Source: Dermabacter sp. p3-SID358
Lineage (GTDB): Bacteria > Actinomycetota > Actinomycetes > Actinomycetales > Dermabacteraceae
Assembly (NCBI RefSeq): GCF_025147465.1
Contig: NZ_JALXOZ010000009.1
Coordinates: 30,384 to 94,383, forward strand
Length of the DNA: 64,000 nucleotides
Direction of reading: 5' to 3'
Of the stretch, positions 28,251 to 37,829 are shown piece after piece (positions within the stretch are counted from its first letter, which is position 1; each line of letters starts with the position of its first letter). The translations under genes and the position numbers were made by a program. The notes beneath the pieces were generated by a model. That model made no database searches and was not told where the DNA came from. It was given only the letters and a program-made list of their open reading frames with translations.

Positions 28251-29027
28251 TTAGACCACCGAAAGCCACACTGCGATCAGGTGGCAAACGAAACCGACGA
28301 CCGTAAATGAGTGGAAGATCTCGTGGAAGCCGAACCACGCGGGCGAGGGATTCGGTTTTTTCGTGCCGTACACGACTGCGCCGAGCGTGTAGGCCACACC
28401 TCCCGCAACGATGAGGGCGATGACGGCTGCGCCACCGCCCGCGTAAAGCTCGGGCATGTAGAAAATCGCGACCCAGCCGAGGGCGACGTAGGCGGGCACG
28501 TATAGCCAGCGCGGCGCATTCGTCCACAGAATTCTGAACGCGACGCCGATGAGCGCACCGACCCAGCACACCGTGAGGAGGACGGTCGCGTCGCGAGAAT
28601 CGAGAAGGGCGACGGCGAGAGGCGTATAGGTGCCGGCGATGATGAGGAAAATGTTCGCGTGGTCGAAGCGCCGGAGCACGAGGGTGCCGTGGACCGACCA
28701 GGTACCGCGGTGGTAGGTCGCGGAGACGCCAAAAAGCATTCCCGCAGTCACGATGAAGACAACGGTCGCGAGTCGAACGGCGAGCGAGGAACCGGTCGCG
28801 ATGAGGAGCATGCCGGCAATGAGCACCGCGGGAAAGGCAATGAGGTGGATGATTCCGCGCAGCTTGGGTTTTTTGGGGAGCGTGGGAAGGTGGATGCCGT
28901 ACGCGCCAAGGAGTTCGGGAACGCTCGTGCCACCGCCGGCGGTAGGGACAGCTTCGTGTGAGGTGGGCGCGTTGGAGGTTCCGACGCTTGCTTCGCCTCG
29001 CTGCGTGTTTCGCTGGTCAGTGCTCAT
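28251..29027 (-). CDS. Haemolysin III / PAQR family membrane protein (TrhA-like)
   Basis: This 258-residue protein has seven hydrophobic segments and the family's conserved polar residues: GVSATYHRGTW in helix 2-3, RRFDHANIFLIIAGTYTP, and FHEIFHSFTVVGFVCH at the end (His/Ser/Asp metal-type ligands as in PAQR proteins). Bacterial members have been linked to membrane fluidity. The first 50 residues are Ser/Thr-rich and cytoplasmic. The ATG at 29027 is preceded by TACGCT with a 6-nt gap, again leaderless. Confidence 0.88.
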   Translation of the reverse strand: MSTDQRNTQRGEASVGTSNAPTSHEAVPTAGGGTSVPELLGAYGIHLPTLPKKPKLRGIIHLIAFPAVLIAGMLLIATGSSLAVRLATVVFIVTAGMLFGVSATYHRGTWSVHGTLVLRRFDHANIFLIIAGTYTPLAVALLDSRDATVLLTVCWVGALIGVAFRILWTNAPRWLYVPAYVALGWVAIFYMPELYAGGGAAVIALIVAGGVAYTLGAVVYGTKKPNPSPAWFGFHEIFHSFTVVGFVCHLIAVWLSVV

Positions 29028-29168
29028 AACGGTAGCGTAACTTACGGTGGCGTAGGTGTCACTGTGGTGTACCAGATTGCGAGCTGCCGCAGCGATTTTT
29101 GTGAAGGAGTCGTGGGAATGCCCGGGTGTGTGCTCGAGCGCGGTCTCGGGCCTGTCACAATGGTGAAC

Positions 29169-29933
29169 GTGACTTCTTCGAGACCAGCCGACGCTTCGCA
29201 GCCCTCCGCACCTTCCGCGGAGCGCAGGCCGCGCCATGTCGGCGTCATTCTCGATGGGAATCGCCGTTGGGCAAAAGCGAAGGGCCTCGATGTTTCCGAA
29301 GGGCATCGCGCAGGCGCCTCGGTCGTGCTCGAGGCGATCGAATGGGCGCGTGAAAGCGGCGTTGAAACTTTTACTCTGTGGCTGCTCTCAACCGATAACT
29401 TCCGCCGTCCCGAACCCGAGCTTGCAGAGCTTTTTGACATCATCACCGACCTCGTGAGCGCGGTGGCGAACAAAGGATATCCACTTCGCCTCCTCGGTGC
29501 CGATCGCATGCTCCCCGCCGCTCTCGTCGAGCGACTTCGCTCGCTGAACCCTGCGGAACGTCCCGCGGAGGGCGCCACGGAGCGAGCGACCTTCGAGGTC
29601 AATCTCGCGATCGGCTACGGCGGAAGGCGCGAGATTGTCGATGCCGTCCATGCCTTGATCGACGAGGAAATCGCTCGCGGGGGAGACCTCGAGAGCCTTC
29701 GCAGCGCCGTGAGCGAAGGTGGCGTCGGATCCCACCTCTATACGTCCGGTCAAAGTGCTCCTGACCTGATCATTCGCACCTCCGGTGAGCAGCGCCTTTC
29801 GGGTTTTCTCCTGTGGCAATCCGTGCATTCGGAGCTTGTATTTTGTGACGCGCTGTGGCCCGACTTCACGCGCGCCGACTTCGATGCTGCACTCGAAGAG
29901 TTCGCCGGTCGCGAGCGCCGATTCGGTGCCTGA
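29169..29933 (+). CDS. uppS: Isoprenyl transferase (cis-prenyltransferase)
   Basis: This 254-residue protein has the cis-prenyltransferase motifs HVGVILDGNRRWAKAKGL (catalytic Asp), LWLLSTDNFRRP, FEVNLAIGYGGRREIVDA and the C-terminal LIIRTSGEQRLSGFLLWQ. It condenses isopentenyl diphosphate units for the lipid carrier or its short precursor; chain length cannot be told. The start is uncertain: GTG 29169 has CACAAT 7 nt upstream; ATG 29160 is also in frame. No Shine-Dalgarno is visible for either. Confidence 0.88.
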   Translation: MTSSRPADASQPSAPSAERRPRHVGVILDGNRRWAKAKGLDVSEGHRAGASVVLEAIEWARESGVETFTLWLLSTDNFRRPEPELAELFDIITDLVSAVANKGYPLRLLGADRMLPAALVERLRSLNPAERPAEGATERATFEVNLAIGYGGRREIVDAVHALIDEEIARGGDLESLRSAVSEGGVGSHLYTSGQSAPDLIIRTSGEQRLSGFLLWQSVHSELVFCDALWPDFTRADFDAALEEFAGRERRFGA

Positions 29934-30103
29934 GTCTGCGCCGCCGAACGCGCGCTGCGAATTCCCGGGTAACGCGAGGGTGAAGGCTCGGTGACCGTCT
30001 TGCTTGCACGGCGCGCCACGTCAATTGAGTGAAGAAATGCGGTGCGAGGATCGAAGCGATAGCCGGTCGTGGGTGACCGGAAGGACTTCGAAAGCGAGAG
30101 ACC

Positions 30104-31417
30104 ATGAACGCGCCGCTTACCTATGTTCTTGACACGTCCGTTGTGCTGGCGGACCCCCACTCGATCTTTCGATTCGCGGAGCACCACGTTGTGCTCCCGA
30201 TCGTCGTGATCACGGAGCTCGAGGGGAAGCGGCACCACTCCGAACTTGGGTACTTCGCGCGTCAATCGCTCCGCATTCTTGACGAGCTTCGAGAAACACA
30301 CGGCAGCCTCGCCGAGCCCATTCCGCTCGGCGACCAGGGCGGCACGCTTCGGGTGGAGCTCAACCACCAGAGCCCCGAAAACCTGCCCGACGGCTTCCGC
30401 CTTGGTGACAACGACACGCGCATCCTCTCCGTAGCGAAGAACCTCCAGGTCGAGGGTGCCGAGGTCGTTCTCGTCTCCAAGGATCTCCCCATGCGCATCA
30501 AGGCGAGTGCATCGGGTCTCAAGGCCGAGGAGTACCGCGCCGAGCTCGCGCGTGATCGCGCATACACGGGCATCACGTCGGCCGAGATCAGCGAAGAGCA
30601 GATGGCGGCGCTGTGGAGTGAAGAAAACGGCGCGCGTCACGTGGGAGTTGAAATTCCCGAACTTTCAGAACTCGGTATCCACACGGGCCTCAAGCTCACG
30701 TCCCCGCGCGGCTCGGCCCTTGCCCGCGTGCTCCCGAACGGCAACGTGAGGCTCGTTCCTGGCGACGGGAACGTCTTTGGTGTGACAGGACGCAGCGCTG
30801 AGCAGCGCATTGCGATCGACCTGCTTCTCGACGACGAGCTTTCGATCGTGAGTCTCGGCGGGCGCGCAGGCACAGGCAAATCGGCGCTCGCCCTGTGTGC
30901 CGGCCTTGAAGCGGTCCTCGAAAAGCGCAATCAGCGCAAGATCATGGTGTTTAGGCCGCTGTATGCGGTGGGAGGCCAAGAGCTCGGCTACCTGCCTGGC
31001 GACCACGACGACAAGATGGGGCCGTGGGCGCAAGCCGTGTTCGACACGCTCGGTTCGATGGTTTCGAGCGCTGTCGTCGACGAAGTTCTCGGCAGGGGCC
31101 TCCTCGAGGTTCTTCCGCTCACCCACATTCGCGGGCGCTCTCTCCACGACGCCTTCGTGATCGTCGACGAGGCCCAGTCGCTTGAACGCAACGTGCTGCT
31201 CACGATGCTGTCGCGCGTCGGTCAAAACTCGCGAGTTGTGCTCACCCACGACGTCGCCCAGCGCGATAATCTCCGCGTCGGTCGATACGACGGCGTCGCC
31301 TCCGTGGTTGAGGCACTCAAGGGCAACGAACTTTTTGCTCACGTGACGCTCCAGCGCTCCGAGCGTTCGAAAGTCGCTGAGCTCGTGACGCGCGTGCTTG
31401 ACGCACCGATCCCGTAA
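30104..31417 (+). CDS. PIN domain-PhoH fusion (PhoH2-type RNA helicase/ribonuclease)
   Basis: This 437-residue protein joins an N-terminal PIN ribonuclease domain (residues 1-150: [41 protein letters not shown]) to a PhoH ATPase domain with P-loop GRAGTGKS (253-260) and [12 protein letters not shown]. PhoH2 proteins of mycobacteria unwind and cleave RNA. They are sometimes preceded by a small antitoxin-like gene (phoAT); the 170 bp upstream here hold no convincing one. GAGAG precedes the ATG. It converges on fumC with only 7 bp between stops. Confidence 0.9.
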   Translation: MNAPLTYVLDTSVVLADPHSIFRFAEHHVVLPIVVITELEGKRHHSELGYFARQSLRILDELRETHGSLAEPIPLGDQGGTLRVELNHQSPENLPDGFRLGDNDTRILSVAKNLQVEGAEVVLVSKDLPMRIKASASGLKAEEYRAELARDRAYTGITSAEISEEQMAALWSEENGARHVGVEIPELSELGIHTGLKLTSPRGSALARVLPNGNVRLVPGDGNVFGVTGRSAEQRIAIDLLLDDELSIVSLGGRAGTGKSALALCAGLEAVLEKRNQRKIMVFRPLYAVGGQELGYLPGDHDDKMGPWAQAVFDTLGSMVSSAVVDEVLGRGLLEVLPLTHIRGRSLHDAFVIVDEAQSLERNVLLTMLSRVGQNSRVVLTHDVAQRDNLRVGRYDGVASVVEALKGNELFAHVTLQRSERSKVAELVTRVLDAPIP

Positions 31418-31424
31418 GCGAGGG

Positions 31425-32834
31425 CTACTTCTCCGATCCGGCCGGGGGAGTGGTCATCGTGAGAACGTCGAGCGCGGAATCGAGCTGCTCCTCGGTGAGC
31501 TCACCGCGCTCGACGTAACCGAGCGCAAGTGCTGCCTCGCGAATGGAGACGCGGTGTGAGACCGCATGCTTGGCGATCGCTGCCGCGTTTTCGTAGCCGA
31601 TGAGCCTGTTGAGTGGCGTCACAATCGAGGGTGAAGCTTCCGCGAAGAAACGCGCGCGCTCCTCGTTCGCGCGGATCCCTTCGATCGTGGATTTGGCGAG
31701 GACACGTGTCGAATTCGCTACAAGGGTGATCGATTCGAGAAGCGCGGTGCCCATGAGCGGGATTTGGACGTTGAGCTCGAAGGCGCCCTGCGCGCCGCCC
31801 CATGCGATCGCGGCATCGTTGCCTACCACGCGCGCGCACACCATGAGTACAGCCTCGGGAACAACGGGGTTGACCTTGCCGGGCATGATGGAACTTCCGG
31901 GCTGAAGATCGGGTAAGGCGATCTCGCCGAGACCCGTGTTGGGGCCGGATCCCATCCAGCGCACATCGTTGCAGATCTTTGTGAGGGACACCGCGAGTGT
32001 GCGCAGTGCACCGCTCATTTCGACAAGGGCGTCTCGAGCCGACTGCGCCTCGAAGTGGTTGCGCGCCTCCGTGAGCGGCAGGCCCGTGCGTTCGCGGAGG
32101 ATCTCAATGACGCGCGGTGCGAAACCCGCGGGTGTGTTGATCCCCGTCCCCACGGCTGTCCCGCCGAGGGGCAGCTCCGCGGTGCGGCCGATCGCGCCCT
32201 GCACTCGTTCGATCCCGTAGCGCACCTGCGCGGCGTAGCCGTCGAATTCCTGGCCGAGCGTCACGGGGGTAGCGTCCATGAGGTGGGTGCGCCCACTCTT
32301 GACGATGCCCGTGAACTCCCGTGCTTTGCTCTCGAGAGCGCTCGCGAGAGACGTAAGAGCAGGGATGAGGGCTTCCGTGACTTCGCGGGTGACCGCGAGG
32401 TGCACCGAGGTGGGAAACGTGTCGTTGCTCGATTGCGAGGCATTGACGTGGTCGTTTGGGTGCACGTGGAGGGCGTCGGTGCTCGCAAGGTGGGCGAGCA
32501 CCTCGTTCATGTTCATGTTCGAACTCGTGCCCGAGCCCGTTTGGTACACATCGATGGGGAAGTGCTTATCGAATTCGCCGCTGCTCACGCGCTCGGCTGC
32601 CCGTGCGATCGCCTCGGCGCGCTCGTTGTCGAGAACTCCGAGCTCAGCGTTGGCGAGTGCGGCTGCGCGCTTCACCTCCGCGAGCGCGTGAATATTGGAG
32701 GGCTCGAGGCCTCGGTGGGAAATCGGGAAGTTTTCGACAGCGCGCTGGGTTTGCGCGCCGTAAAGGGCCGAGGCGGGGACCCGCATCTCTCCCATCGTGT
32801 CGTGCTCGATTCGAAAATCCTCGATACCAGTCAT
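31425..32834 (-). CDS. fumC: Class II fumarate hydratase
   Basis: This 469-residue protein has the fumarase/aspartase signature [12 protein letters not shown], plus [16 protein letters not shown] and [18 protein letters not shown], the class II fumarase active-site segments. It interconverts fumarate and malate without an iron-sulphur cluster. Length is standard. AAGGGCAACCC before the ATG serves as ribosome binding site. It lies 15 bp downstream of the sugar kinase gene on the same strand, so the two are probably co-transcribed. Confidence 0.95.
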   Translation of the reverse strand: MTGIEDFRIEHDTMGEMRVPASALYGAQTQRAVENFPISHRGLEPSNIHALAEVKRAAALANAELGVLDNERAEAIARAAERVSSGEFDKHFPIDVYQTGSGTSSNMNMNEVLAHLASTDALHVHPNDHVNASQSSNDTFPTSVHLAVTREVTEALIPALTSLASALESKAREFTGIVKSGRTHLMDATPVTLGQEFDGYAAQVRYGIERVQGAIGRTAELPLGGTAVGTGINTPAGFAPRVIEILRERTGLPLTEARNHFEAQSARDALVEMSGALRTLAVSLTKICNDVRWMGSGPNTGLGEIALPDLQPGSSIMPGKVNPVVPEAVLMVCARVVGNDAAIAWGGAQGAFELNVQIPLMGTALLESITLVANSTRVLAKSTIEGIRANEERARFFAEASPSIVTPLNRLIGYENAAAIAKHAVSHRVSIREAALALGYVERGELTEEQLDSALDVLTMTTPPAGSEK

Positions 32835-32849
32835 GGGTTGCCCTTCGGG

Positions 32850-33776
32850 TTAGATCGTGAATCGATCGGCGACTTCGTTCGCCCACGGCGGGTTCGCCCC
32901 CGCGCGAGACACCGTGACGGAGGCGAGGAGAGCGGCGTGCGCGAGAATCTCCTTGAAATCTTCCCCATCAAGCGCGTCGATCTTCTCGCGGCCCTCGCTA
33001 CCGAGCAGGTCCTTGCGTGAGAGGGCATCGAGTATTCCGGCCGAGAAGGTGTCGCCGGCGCCAACCGTGTCGGTAACCTCGACTCGAACGCCGGGGATCT
33101 CGAAACGCCCCTTCGCCGTGAACGCCGTTGCGCCCAGTTCGCCGCGTGTGATGACCGCGAGCTTCACGCCCCGGCGGAGCCACGACTCGGCCGCCTGATC
33201 GATATCGCTCGTCTCGTAGAGCCACTCAAGATCTTCATCCGAGGCCTTCACGATGTCGGCGAGCGCGATGTTTTGTTCGATTGGCTCTCGCACGATCGAA
33301 GGATCGCCCATGAGGCTCGGGCGCGTGTTCGGATCGTAAGAAATGAGGGCGCTCTCGCGCAGTGATGCCACGACCTTGCGGAGGGTATCGGCGCCGGGCT
33401 CGAGCGTCGCGGCGATGGAGCTCGTGTGCACCGCATCGACGCTCGCTGGGAGCCCCTGCGGATTCGGATCCCACGTGATATCAAAATCGTAGGTTGCGGC
33501 GCCGCCCTCGCCGATTGTTGCCGCTGCCGTTGACGTAGGCGCGCCAGGCTTGACCGATCCCGGCGTGAGCGCGACGTGAGATTCTTCCACGTGACGCTCA
33601 ATCGCATGCCCTCGCTCGTCATCGCCGATGTGGGTGAGCAAGTGGGAGGTGTGACCGAGGCGACCGAGGGCAACGGCCACGTTCATGGGCGAACCGCCCG
33701 GGAGTTCAGCCCGTGGGGCGTCGGTGCGGATCACAATGTCGGTCAGGGCTTCGCCGATAGTCAGATAAGTACTCAC
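32850..33776 (-). CDS. PfkB-family carbohydrate kinase (fructokinase-like)
   Basis: This 308-residue kinase has the PfkB N-terminal GGSPMNVAVALGRLG and the C-terminal DTVGAGDTFSAGILDAL with the catalytic aspartate. The pattern (GEALTDI, ITRGELGATAF) fits fructokinases, but the sugar is not certain. The GTG start is preceded by AACAAT with a 7-nt gap, a leaderless promoter shape. It precedes fumC and is divergent from the DUF4245 gene. Confidence 0.88.
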   Translation of the reverse strand: MSTYLTIGEALTDIVIRTDAPRAELPGGSPMNVAVALGRLGHTSHLLTHIGDDERGHAIERHVEESHVALTPGSVKPGAPTSTAAATIGEGGAATYDFDITWDPNPQGLPASVDAVHTSSIAATLEPGADTLRKVVASLRESALISYDPNTRPSLMGDPSIVREPIEQNIALADIVKASDEDLEWLYETSDIDQAAESWLRRGVKLAVITRGELGATAFTAKGRFEIPGVRVEVTDTVGAGDTFSAGILDALSRKDLLGSEGREKIDALDGEDFKEILAHAALLASVTVSRAGANPPWANEVADRFTI

Positions 33777-33862
33777 GCACCGTATTGTTTCAGATCACAG
33801 GAATGCCTGCATGGCCCGAAGTCACGGCGCGCCTCGCGTGGGAATTTGGAACAATGAGGGGC

Positions 33863-34474
33863 ATGCCCGAATCGCACGAGAGACCGCAGCGGAAAAAGCG
33901 CGAACTGCCCACGAAGAAAAATACCTCGGTAAGGAACCTCGTGTGGGCAATTGGACTCAACCTCATCGTTGTCGCGATCGCCGCGGTCGTCATCGTTGGG
34001 CTCGGACGGAACGACCGGGATACTGCCGCGACAGCGCGTTCGATGGTCAACGTGAGCGAAAGCGCCGCACGCGCGAGCGAGGCTCTTGGGTTTCGCGCGG
34101 CCGACGCCGAGCCGGGGGGTTGGAGCGTGCGGGAAGCGAAAATGTCGACCACCGAGCCGGCCTTTTGGGAAGTGCGCTATACGTCACCTTCGGGCTCTCT
34201 TGAGACGCTACTTCAGTCGCACGCGGACTACCCCGCCCTCGCCCCTCGGATTCGCGGAAAGGCGGCGACGTCGGGCTACTTTGAAATCGAGGGAACAGAA
34301 TGCGCGAATCTCGAAATTCAGGCGAACTCGAACGATAATGGTGCGGAGAACACGAAGGGCGCCTCAGGCCTCGTGTGCTCGGCGCGAGAGACGACGCTCA
34401 TCATCTACGGGGCGGGGAGCGAAAAAGAGCATGCCGCGCTCATGAAGGAAACCCTCGACCGCGTGAAGAAGTGA
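33863..34474 (+). CDS. DUF4245 membrane-anchored protein
   Basis: This 203-residue protein has a basic cytoplasmic tail, one transmembrane helix (NLIVVAIAAVVIVGLG) and an extracytoplasmic domain with two cysteines (TECANLE, GLVCSARE), matching DUF4245 of actinobacteria. Function unknown. The ATG at 33863 follows AACAAT by 7 nt and is preferred to frames reaching into the divergent kinase. The next gene follows after 6 bp, so they are an operon. Confidence 0.82.
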   Translation: MPESHERPQRKKRELPTKKNTSVRNLVWAIGLNLIVVAIAAVVIVGLGRNDRDTAATARSMVNVSESAARASEALGFRAADAEPGGWSVREAKMSTTEPAFWEVRYTSPSGSLETLLQSHADYPALAPRIRGKAATSGYFEIEGTECANLEIQANSNDNGAENTKGASGLVCSARETTLIIYGAGSEKEHAALMKETLDRVKK

Positions 34475-34480
34475 GGAACC

Positions 34481-35119
34481 ATGAAAGAGAACTCCCACCG
34501 CCCCCTTCGGGAAGATGCAGAGGCCACCGAAAGGCTTGACGCTACCGAGAGGCTCGACGCGACCGAAAAGCTCGCGAGCCCGCTCGCAGGCGAACCCACC
34601 GAAGTTCTTTCGCGAGTCGAGAGTCCCGCTCCCGCATCGCGGCAGCGAGCCGCAGCACCCGCTTCTCCCTCACGACCCACAGCAACGCCCGTGTATGCCT
34701 CCGCAACGCCGTCAAAGGCCCCCACGGATCCGGCCCGCCGCGGCCGCTCGATGACCGCGGTTCTCATCGCGGTGCTCGGCCTCGCCGCGTCTGCACTGCT
34801 CGCGGTCTTTGCATGGGGAGGAATGTTTTCGACGGCCCAGCTTGTGTGTGTGATCGCCGGCGCAGCGCTCTTCACGATCACCGGTATCGTCGCGGTGCGC
34901 ACGTGCAAGGGCACAGGCAGCCTCATCCTCGCGTGGGTTTTCGGTTTCGTGCTTCTTTTCGCCCCGCTGTTCGGGTGGGTCGTTGCCCAGGGCGGTGCCG
35001 CCCTCACCAATACGCTGATTTTTGCGGCGATTGGGATGTGGATTTCAGGCGTCGCAGTCGTTGCCCTCGTGGTGGCCGTGCTCGGCACCTACCTTCACGC
35101 GCGAGCGGCGACGCGGTAG
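34481..35119 (+). CDS. Membrane protein with repeated N-terminal tail
   Basis: This 212-residue protein has an N-terminal cytoplasmic tail with a short repeat (ATERLD, ATERLD, ATEKLA; residues 14-31), a Pro/Ala-rich linker, and four transmembrane helices between residues 90 and 208. Nothing identifies its function. It follows the DUF4245 gene in the same operon with GAGGAACC as ribosome binding site, and ends 33 bp from the convergent pcp. Confidence 0.7.
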   Translation: MKENSHRPLREDAEATERLDATERLDATEKLASPLAGEPTEVLSRVESPAPASRQRAAAPASPSRPTATPVYASATPSKAPTDPARRGRSMTAVLIAVLGLAASALLAVFAWGGMFSTAQLVCVIAGAALFTITGIVAVRTCKGTGSLILAWVFGFVLLFAPLFGWVVAQGGAALTNTLIFAAIGMWISGVAVVALVVAVLGTYLHARAATR

Positions 35120-35152
35120 TCAACACCACACCGCCGCTTTGAGTTTCATGCG

Positions 35153-35797
35153 TCAGTGAGTGGCGCCTTCCGCGGTCGCGACGTCGCTCTCGTTTTCTAC
35201 GATCGCGGAGATTGCGGCGGCGAGGCCCTTCGTGATCGTCTCAGTCGAGAGTGAAGGCTGGCCCGGCTTCTCCACGGTTTGCTCAGGGATAAAGGGAACG
35301 TGGACGAACCCACCGCGAGCGCCGCGGGGTCCGACGGTTGCCAGGTGGTGAAGCACCCCAAACATAATGTGGTTGCACACGAACGTGCCCGCGGTGTTCG
35401 ACACGGATGCGGGGATGCCCGCATCGCGGATAGCCTGGGCCATCGCCTTAATCGGGAGCGTCGCGAAGTAGGCGGGAGGCGCCCCTTCAACTACGGGCTT
35501 GTCGATCGGCTGGTTGCCCTCGTTGTCGGCGATACGCGCGTCGTCGATGTTGATCGCGACGCGCTCGGGTGTGATGTCGAAGCGGCCGCCGGCCTGACCA
35601 ACGCACATCACGGCGCTTGGCTGATGCTCATCGATCGCGGCTCTCGCCGCGTCGATGGCTTTCCCAAACACGGTTGGTACCTCGACCGTGACGACTTTTT
35701 CTCCGGCGATCGTCGTGGGGAGAGCCTTGACGGCCTCGAGTGCGGGATTGATGCTTTCCCCGCCGAAAGGGTCGAATGCGGTCACAAGGATGCTCAT
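35153..35797 (-). CDS. pcp: Pyroglutamyl-peptidase I
   Basis: This 214-residue cysteine peptidase begins MSILVTAFDPFGGE and shows the catalytic triad: the Glu region in GGRFDITPERVAINIDDARI, Cys in NTAGTFVCNHIMF and His in GGFVHVPFIPEQ. It removes N-terminal pyroglutamate from peptides in the cytoplasm. It is the last gene of a unit with DUF969 and DUF979 membrane proteins, 14 bp downstream of the latter, which suggests they bring in its substrate or move its product. Confidence 0.94.
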   Translation of the reverse strand: MSILVTAFDPFGGESINPALEAVKALPTTIAGEKVVTVEVPTVFGKAIDAARAAIDEHQPSAVMCVGQAGGRFDITPERVAINIDDARIADNEGNQPIDKPVVEGAPPAYFATLPIKAMAQAIRDAGIPASVSNTAGTFVCNHIMFGVLHHLATVGPRGARGGFVHVPFIPEQTVEKPGQPSLSTETITKGLAAAISAIVENESDVATAEGATH

Positions 35798-35811
35798 GTG
35801 TAATCCTCCAG

Positions 35812-36741
35812 TTAGAACGCGAGTGTGTACATCAGCACGATGTGGACGACAAGAAGCGCGAGCGCGGTGATGGCCTGCGACTTGATGACACCGTACTTGT
35901 CTTTCATTTCAAGCAGAACCGCTGGGACGACGTTGAAGTTCGCCGCCATGGGAGTCAGAAGGGTTCCGCAGTATCCCGCGGTGAGGCCTAGGGCCGCCAC
36001 GATGATGGGATTGCCGCCCTGCGCAATCACGAAGGGGATGCCGATTCCCACGGTGATCACGGAGAAGGCCGCGAAGCCGTTGCCCATGATGACGGTGAAG
36101 AGTGCCATGCCTACGCAGTAGGCGACGACTCCTACAAAGGCGTTGTTTGCGGGAATGACGGTCGCAACCGTATCGGCGATCACAGTGCCCACGCCAGCGG
36201 CGGTAAACACTGCGCCGAGCGCCGCGAGAAGCTGGGGAAGAATCCCCACCGGGCCGACATCCATCGTGAGCCGCGCACCGTCCAGAGGCACAAACTTCGC
36301 GGGGGCCTTCGTCACGACGAGGCCGACGATGGTGGCGAGAACCGCACCCGTGCCAACCGCGAGATAGGTGGGCATCTCGAACTGCTGGTAGATGGTCGCG
36401 GCGATGAGGGCAAAGACCGCGAGTGATAGCGCGGGAATGAAAACTTTGTACCCGAGCTTTGAGGCTCTCTTTTCAACATTCTCGGGGTCGGGCTTGTCCA
36501 CAGCCGCAGGCTTTATGCCCCAGATCGCGGTGATGGTCGCGAGTGCGATGACGCAAAGACCGATCACCCACGCGGGCAGCCACGGTCCAGTGATGAAGGC
36601 GAACGCGAGGATGAACCAAAAGGCCGCGGAGGGGATGCGGTTTTTGAGGTTGACGTCGCGAGCGCACAGCGCACCCGTCACGACGAAAATGAGGCCGACA
36701 AGGATGAAGAAGAATTCACTGAGGGCAACATCGAGGCTCAT
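35812..36741 (-). CDS. DUF979 membrane protein, probable transporter subunit
   Basis: This 309-residue protein has about nine hydrophobic segments and polar breaks such as GNGFAAFSVITVGIGIPF and GYCGTLLTPMAANFN, the latter typical of C4-dicarboxylate/ion-transporter-like folds. DUF979 proteins are almost always paired with DUF969 and pcp. I infer the pair forms a carrier for 5-oxoproline or pyroglutamyl peptides. Its ATG overlaps the DUF969 stop by four bases, so the two are translated together. Confidence 0.82.
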   Translation of the reverse strand: MSLDVALSEFFFILVGLIFVVTGALCARDVNLKNRIPSAAFWFILAFAFITGPWLPAWVIGLCVIALATITAIWGIKPAAVDKPDPENVEKRASKLGYKVFIPALSLAVFALIAATIYQQFEMPTYLAVGTGAVLATIVGLVVTKAPAKFVPLDGARLTMDVGPVGILPQLLAALGAVFTAAGVGTVIADTVATVIPANNAFVGVVAYCVGMALFTVIMGNGFAAFSVITVGIGIPFVIAQGGNPIIVAALGLTAGYCGTLLTPMAANFNVVPAVLLEMKDKYGVIKSQAITALALLVVHIVLMYTLAF

Positions 36742-37451
36742 GCCTTCACGCTCCCCTCACCGGACTCGGGCGCAGAAGTTGACGGGGTGCTCGCACGTAA
36801 GCGACGGTCAAGAAGGATATTGCGCACGAGACCGAAGATGAGCGAAACAACGGCAACGGGGATCGACCAAAGCGCCACTGAGAGGGGAGTGACTTGCGTG
36901 TAGCCCTGTTCGGCCATCGTCGCGACGATAAGCAGAACCCCGGGTGCCCCGAGAAACAGATTTTGTGCGAAGAAGTTGCCGAAGTTATCGGCAGCTGCGG
37001 CTCCGCCCTTGATTGAGTCGCGTTGCTTCTCGCTGAGTGAACCGAGCTTCGCCTCCGATGCACCTTCCGCCATGGGCGAGATGAGGGGGCGAACGAACTG
37101 CGGGTGGCCGCCGAGCTGAACCGAGAAAGCGATCGCGACCGCGCGGATCAGCTGGTAGAGCGAAAGGACCGTGCCCGTCGTTGCGTTCTTGACGGAACCG
37201 ATGAGGTCCACGGCCTTGTGCTTGAGGCCGTAACGCTCACAGATGCCTACGACGGGGAGGGTCAGAATAAAGAGGGTGGCAACGCGCTGATCAGTGAACG
37301 ACTGGCCGAGGAGATTCAGCAGTTCGAGGGGACTGAGACCCGCGACGAGCCCGGTCACGACGCCGGCCACGACGACGACGGCAAGCGTGTCCCGTTTGAG
37401 CACGAAGCCCACGACGATGATCACGATGCCGATGAGTTTGAGGTACTCCAT
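36738..37451 (-). CDS. DUF969 membrane protein, probable transporter subunit
   Basis: This 237-residue protein has about six hydrophobic segments; a conserved polar patch GGHPQFVRPLISPMAEG precedes NFFAQNLFLGAPGVLLI. It matches DUF969, the partner of DUF979. AAAGG lies 7 nt before the ATG at 37451, preferred to the TTG six bases further out. First gene of the DUF969-DUF979-pcp operon. Confidence 0.82.
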   Translation of the reverse strand: MEYLKLIGIVIIVVGFVLKRDTLAVVVVAGVVTGLVAGLSPLELLNLLGQSFTDQRVATLFILTLPVVGICERYGLKHKAVDLIGSVKNATTGTVLSLYQLIRAVAIAFSVQLGGHPQFVRPLISPMAEGASEAKLGSLSEKQRDSIKGGAAAADNFGNFFAQNLFLGAPGVLLIVATMAEQGYTQVTPLSVALWSIPVAVVSLIFGLVRNILLDRRLRASTPSTSAPESGEGSVKA

Positions 37452-37556
37452 GAGCAACCTTTCTCACGACAGAACAGACGGAAGCTGGACTATAGACCTA
37501 GCGAGAGTACTGCGCCTGCCTGTGTTCAGATGTGAGACGTTGCAAAACCGAGCACA

Positions 37557-37829
37557 TCACGCACGTGGATGCGGGCCCGCCTCGTCGTCTTTCGCTTGAC
37601 GTTCGATTGCGCGATCAAGGCGCTCGCGTGCTCCGTCGAGCCATTCGTCGCATCGACGTGCGAGAAGCTCGCTGCGCTCCCACAGTGCTATCGATTCTTC
37701 GAGCCCGCTCTGGTTGCGCTCAAGGGTCTGCACGATTGAAAAAAGCTGATCTCGAGCCTCTTCGTACCCGAGCGCCCGAATGTCCTCTGGCAGCTGATTC
37801 GTGTCCTCTATTGCGTTGTCGTCATTCAC
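37557..37829 (-). CDS. xseB: Exodeoxyribonuclease VII small subunit
   Basis: This 90-residue protein has the XseB core: LGYEEARDQLFSIVQTLE, then SGLEESIALWERSELLARRCDEWLD, forming a helical hairpin that decorates XseA. Length is typical. It overlaps xseA by four bases (ATGA). Confidence 0.92.
   Translation of the reverse strand: MNDDNAIEDTNQLPEDIRALGYEEARDQLFSIVQTLERNQSGLEESIALWERSELLARRCDEWLDGARERLDRAIERQAKDDEAGPHPRA

Noticed and set aside
29934..30103. A PhoAT-like antitoxin gene before the PIN-PhoH gene
   Set aside because: No frame of useful length with a ribosome binding site is present in the 170 bp.
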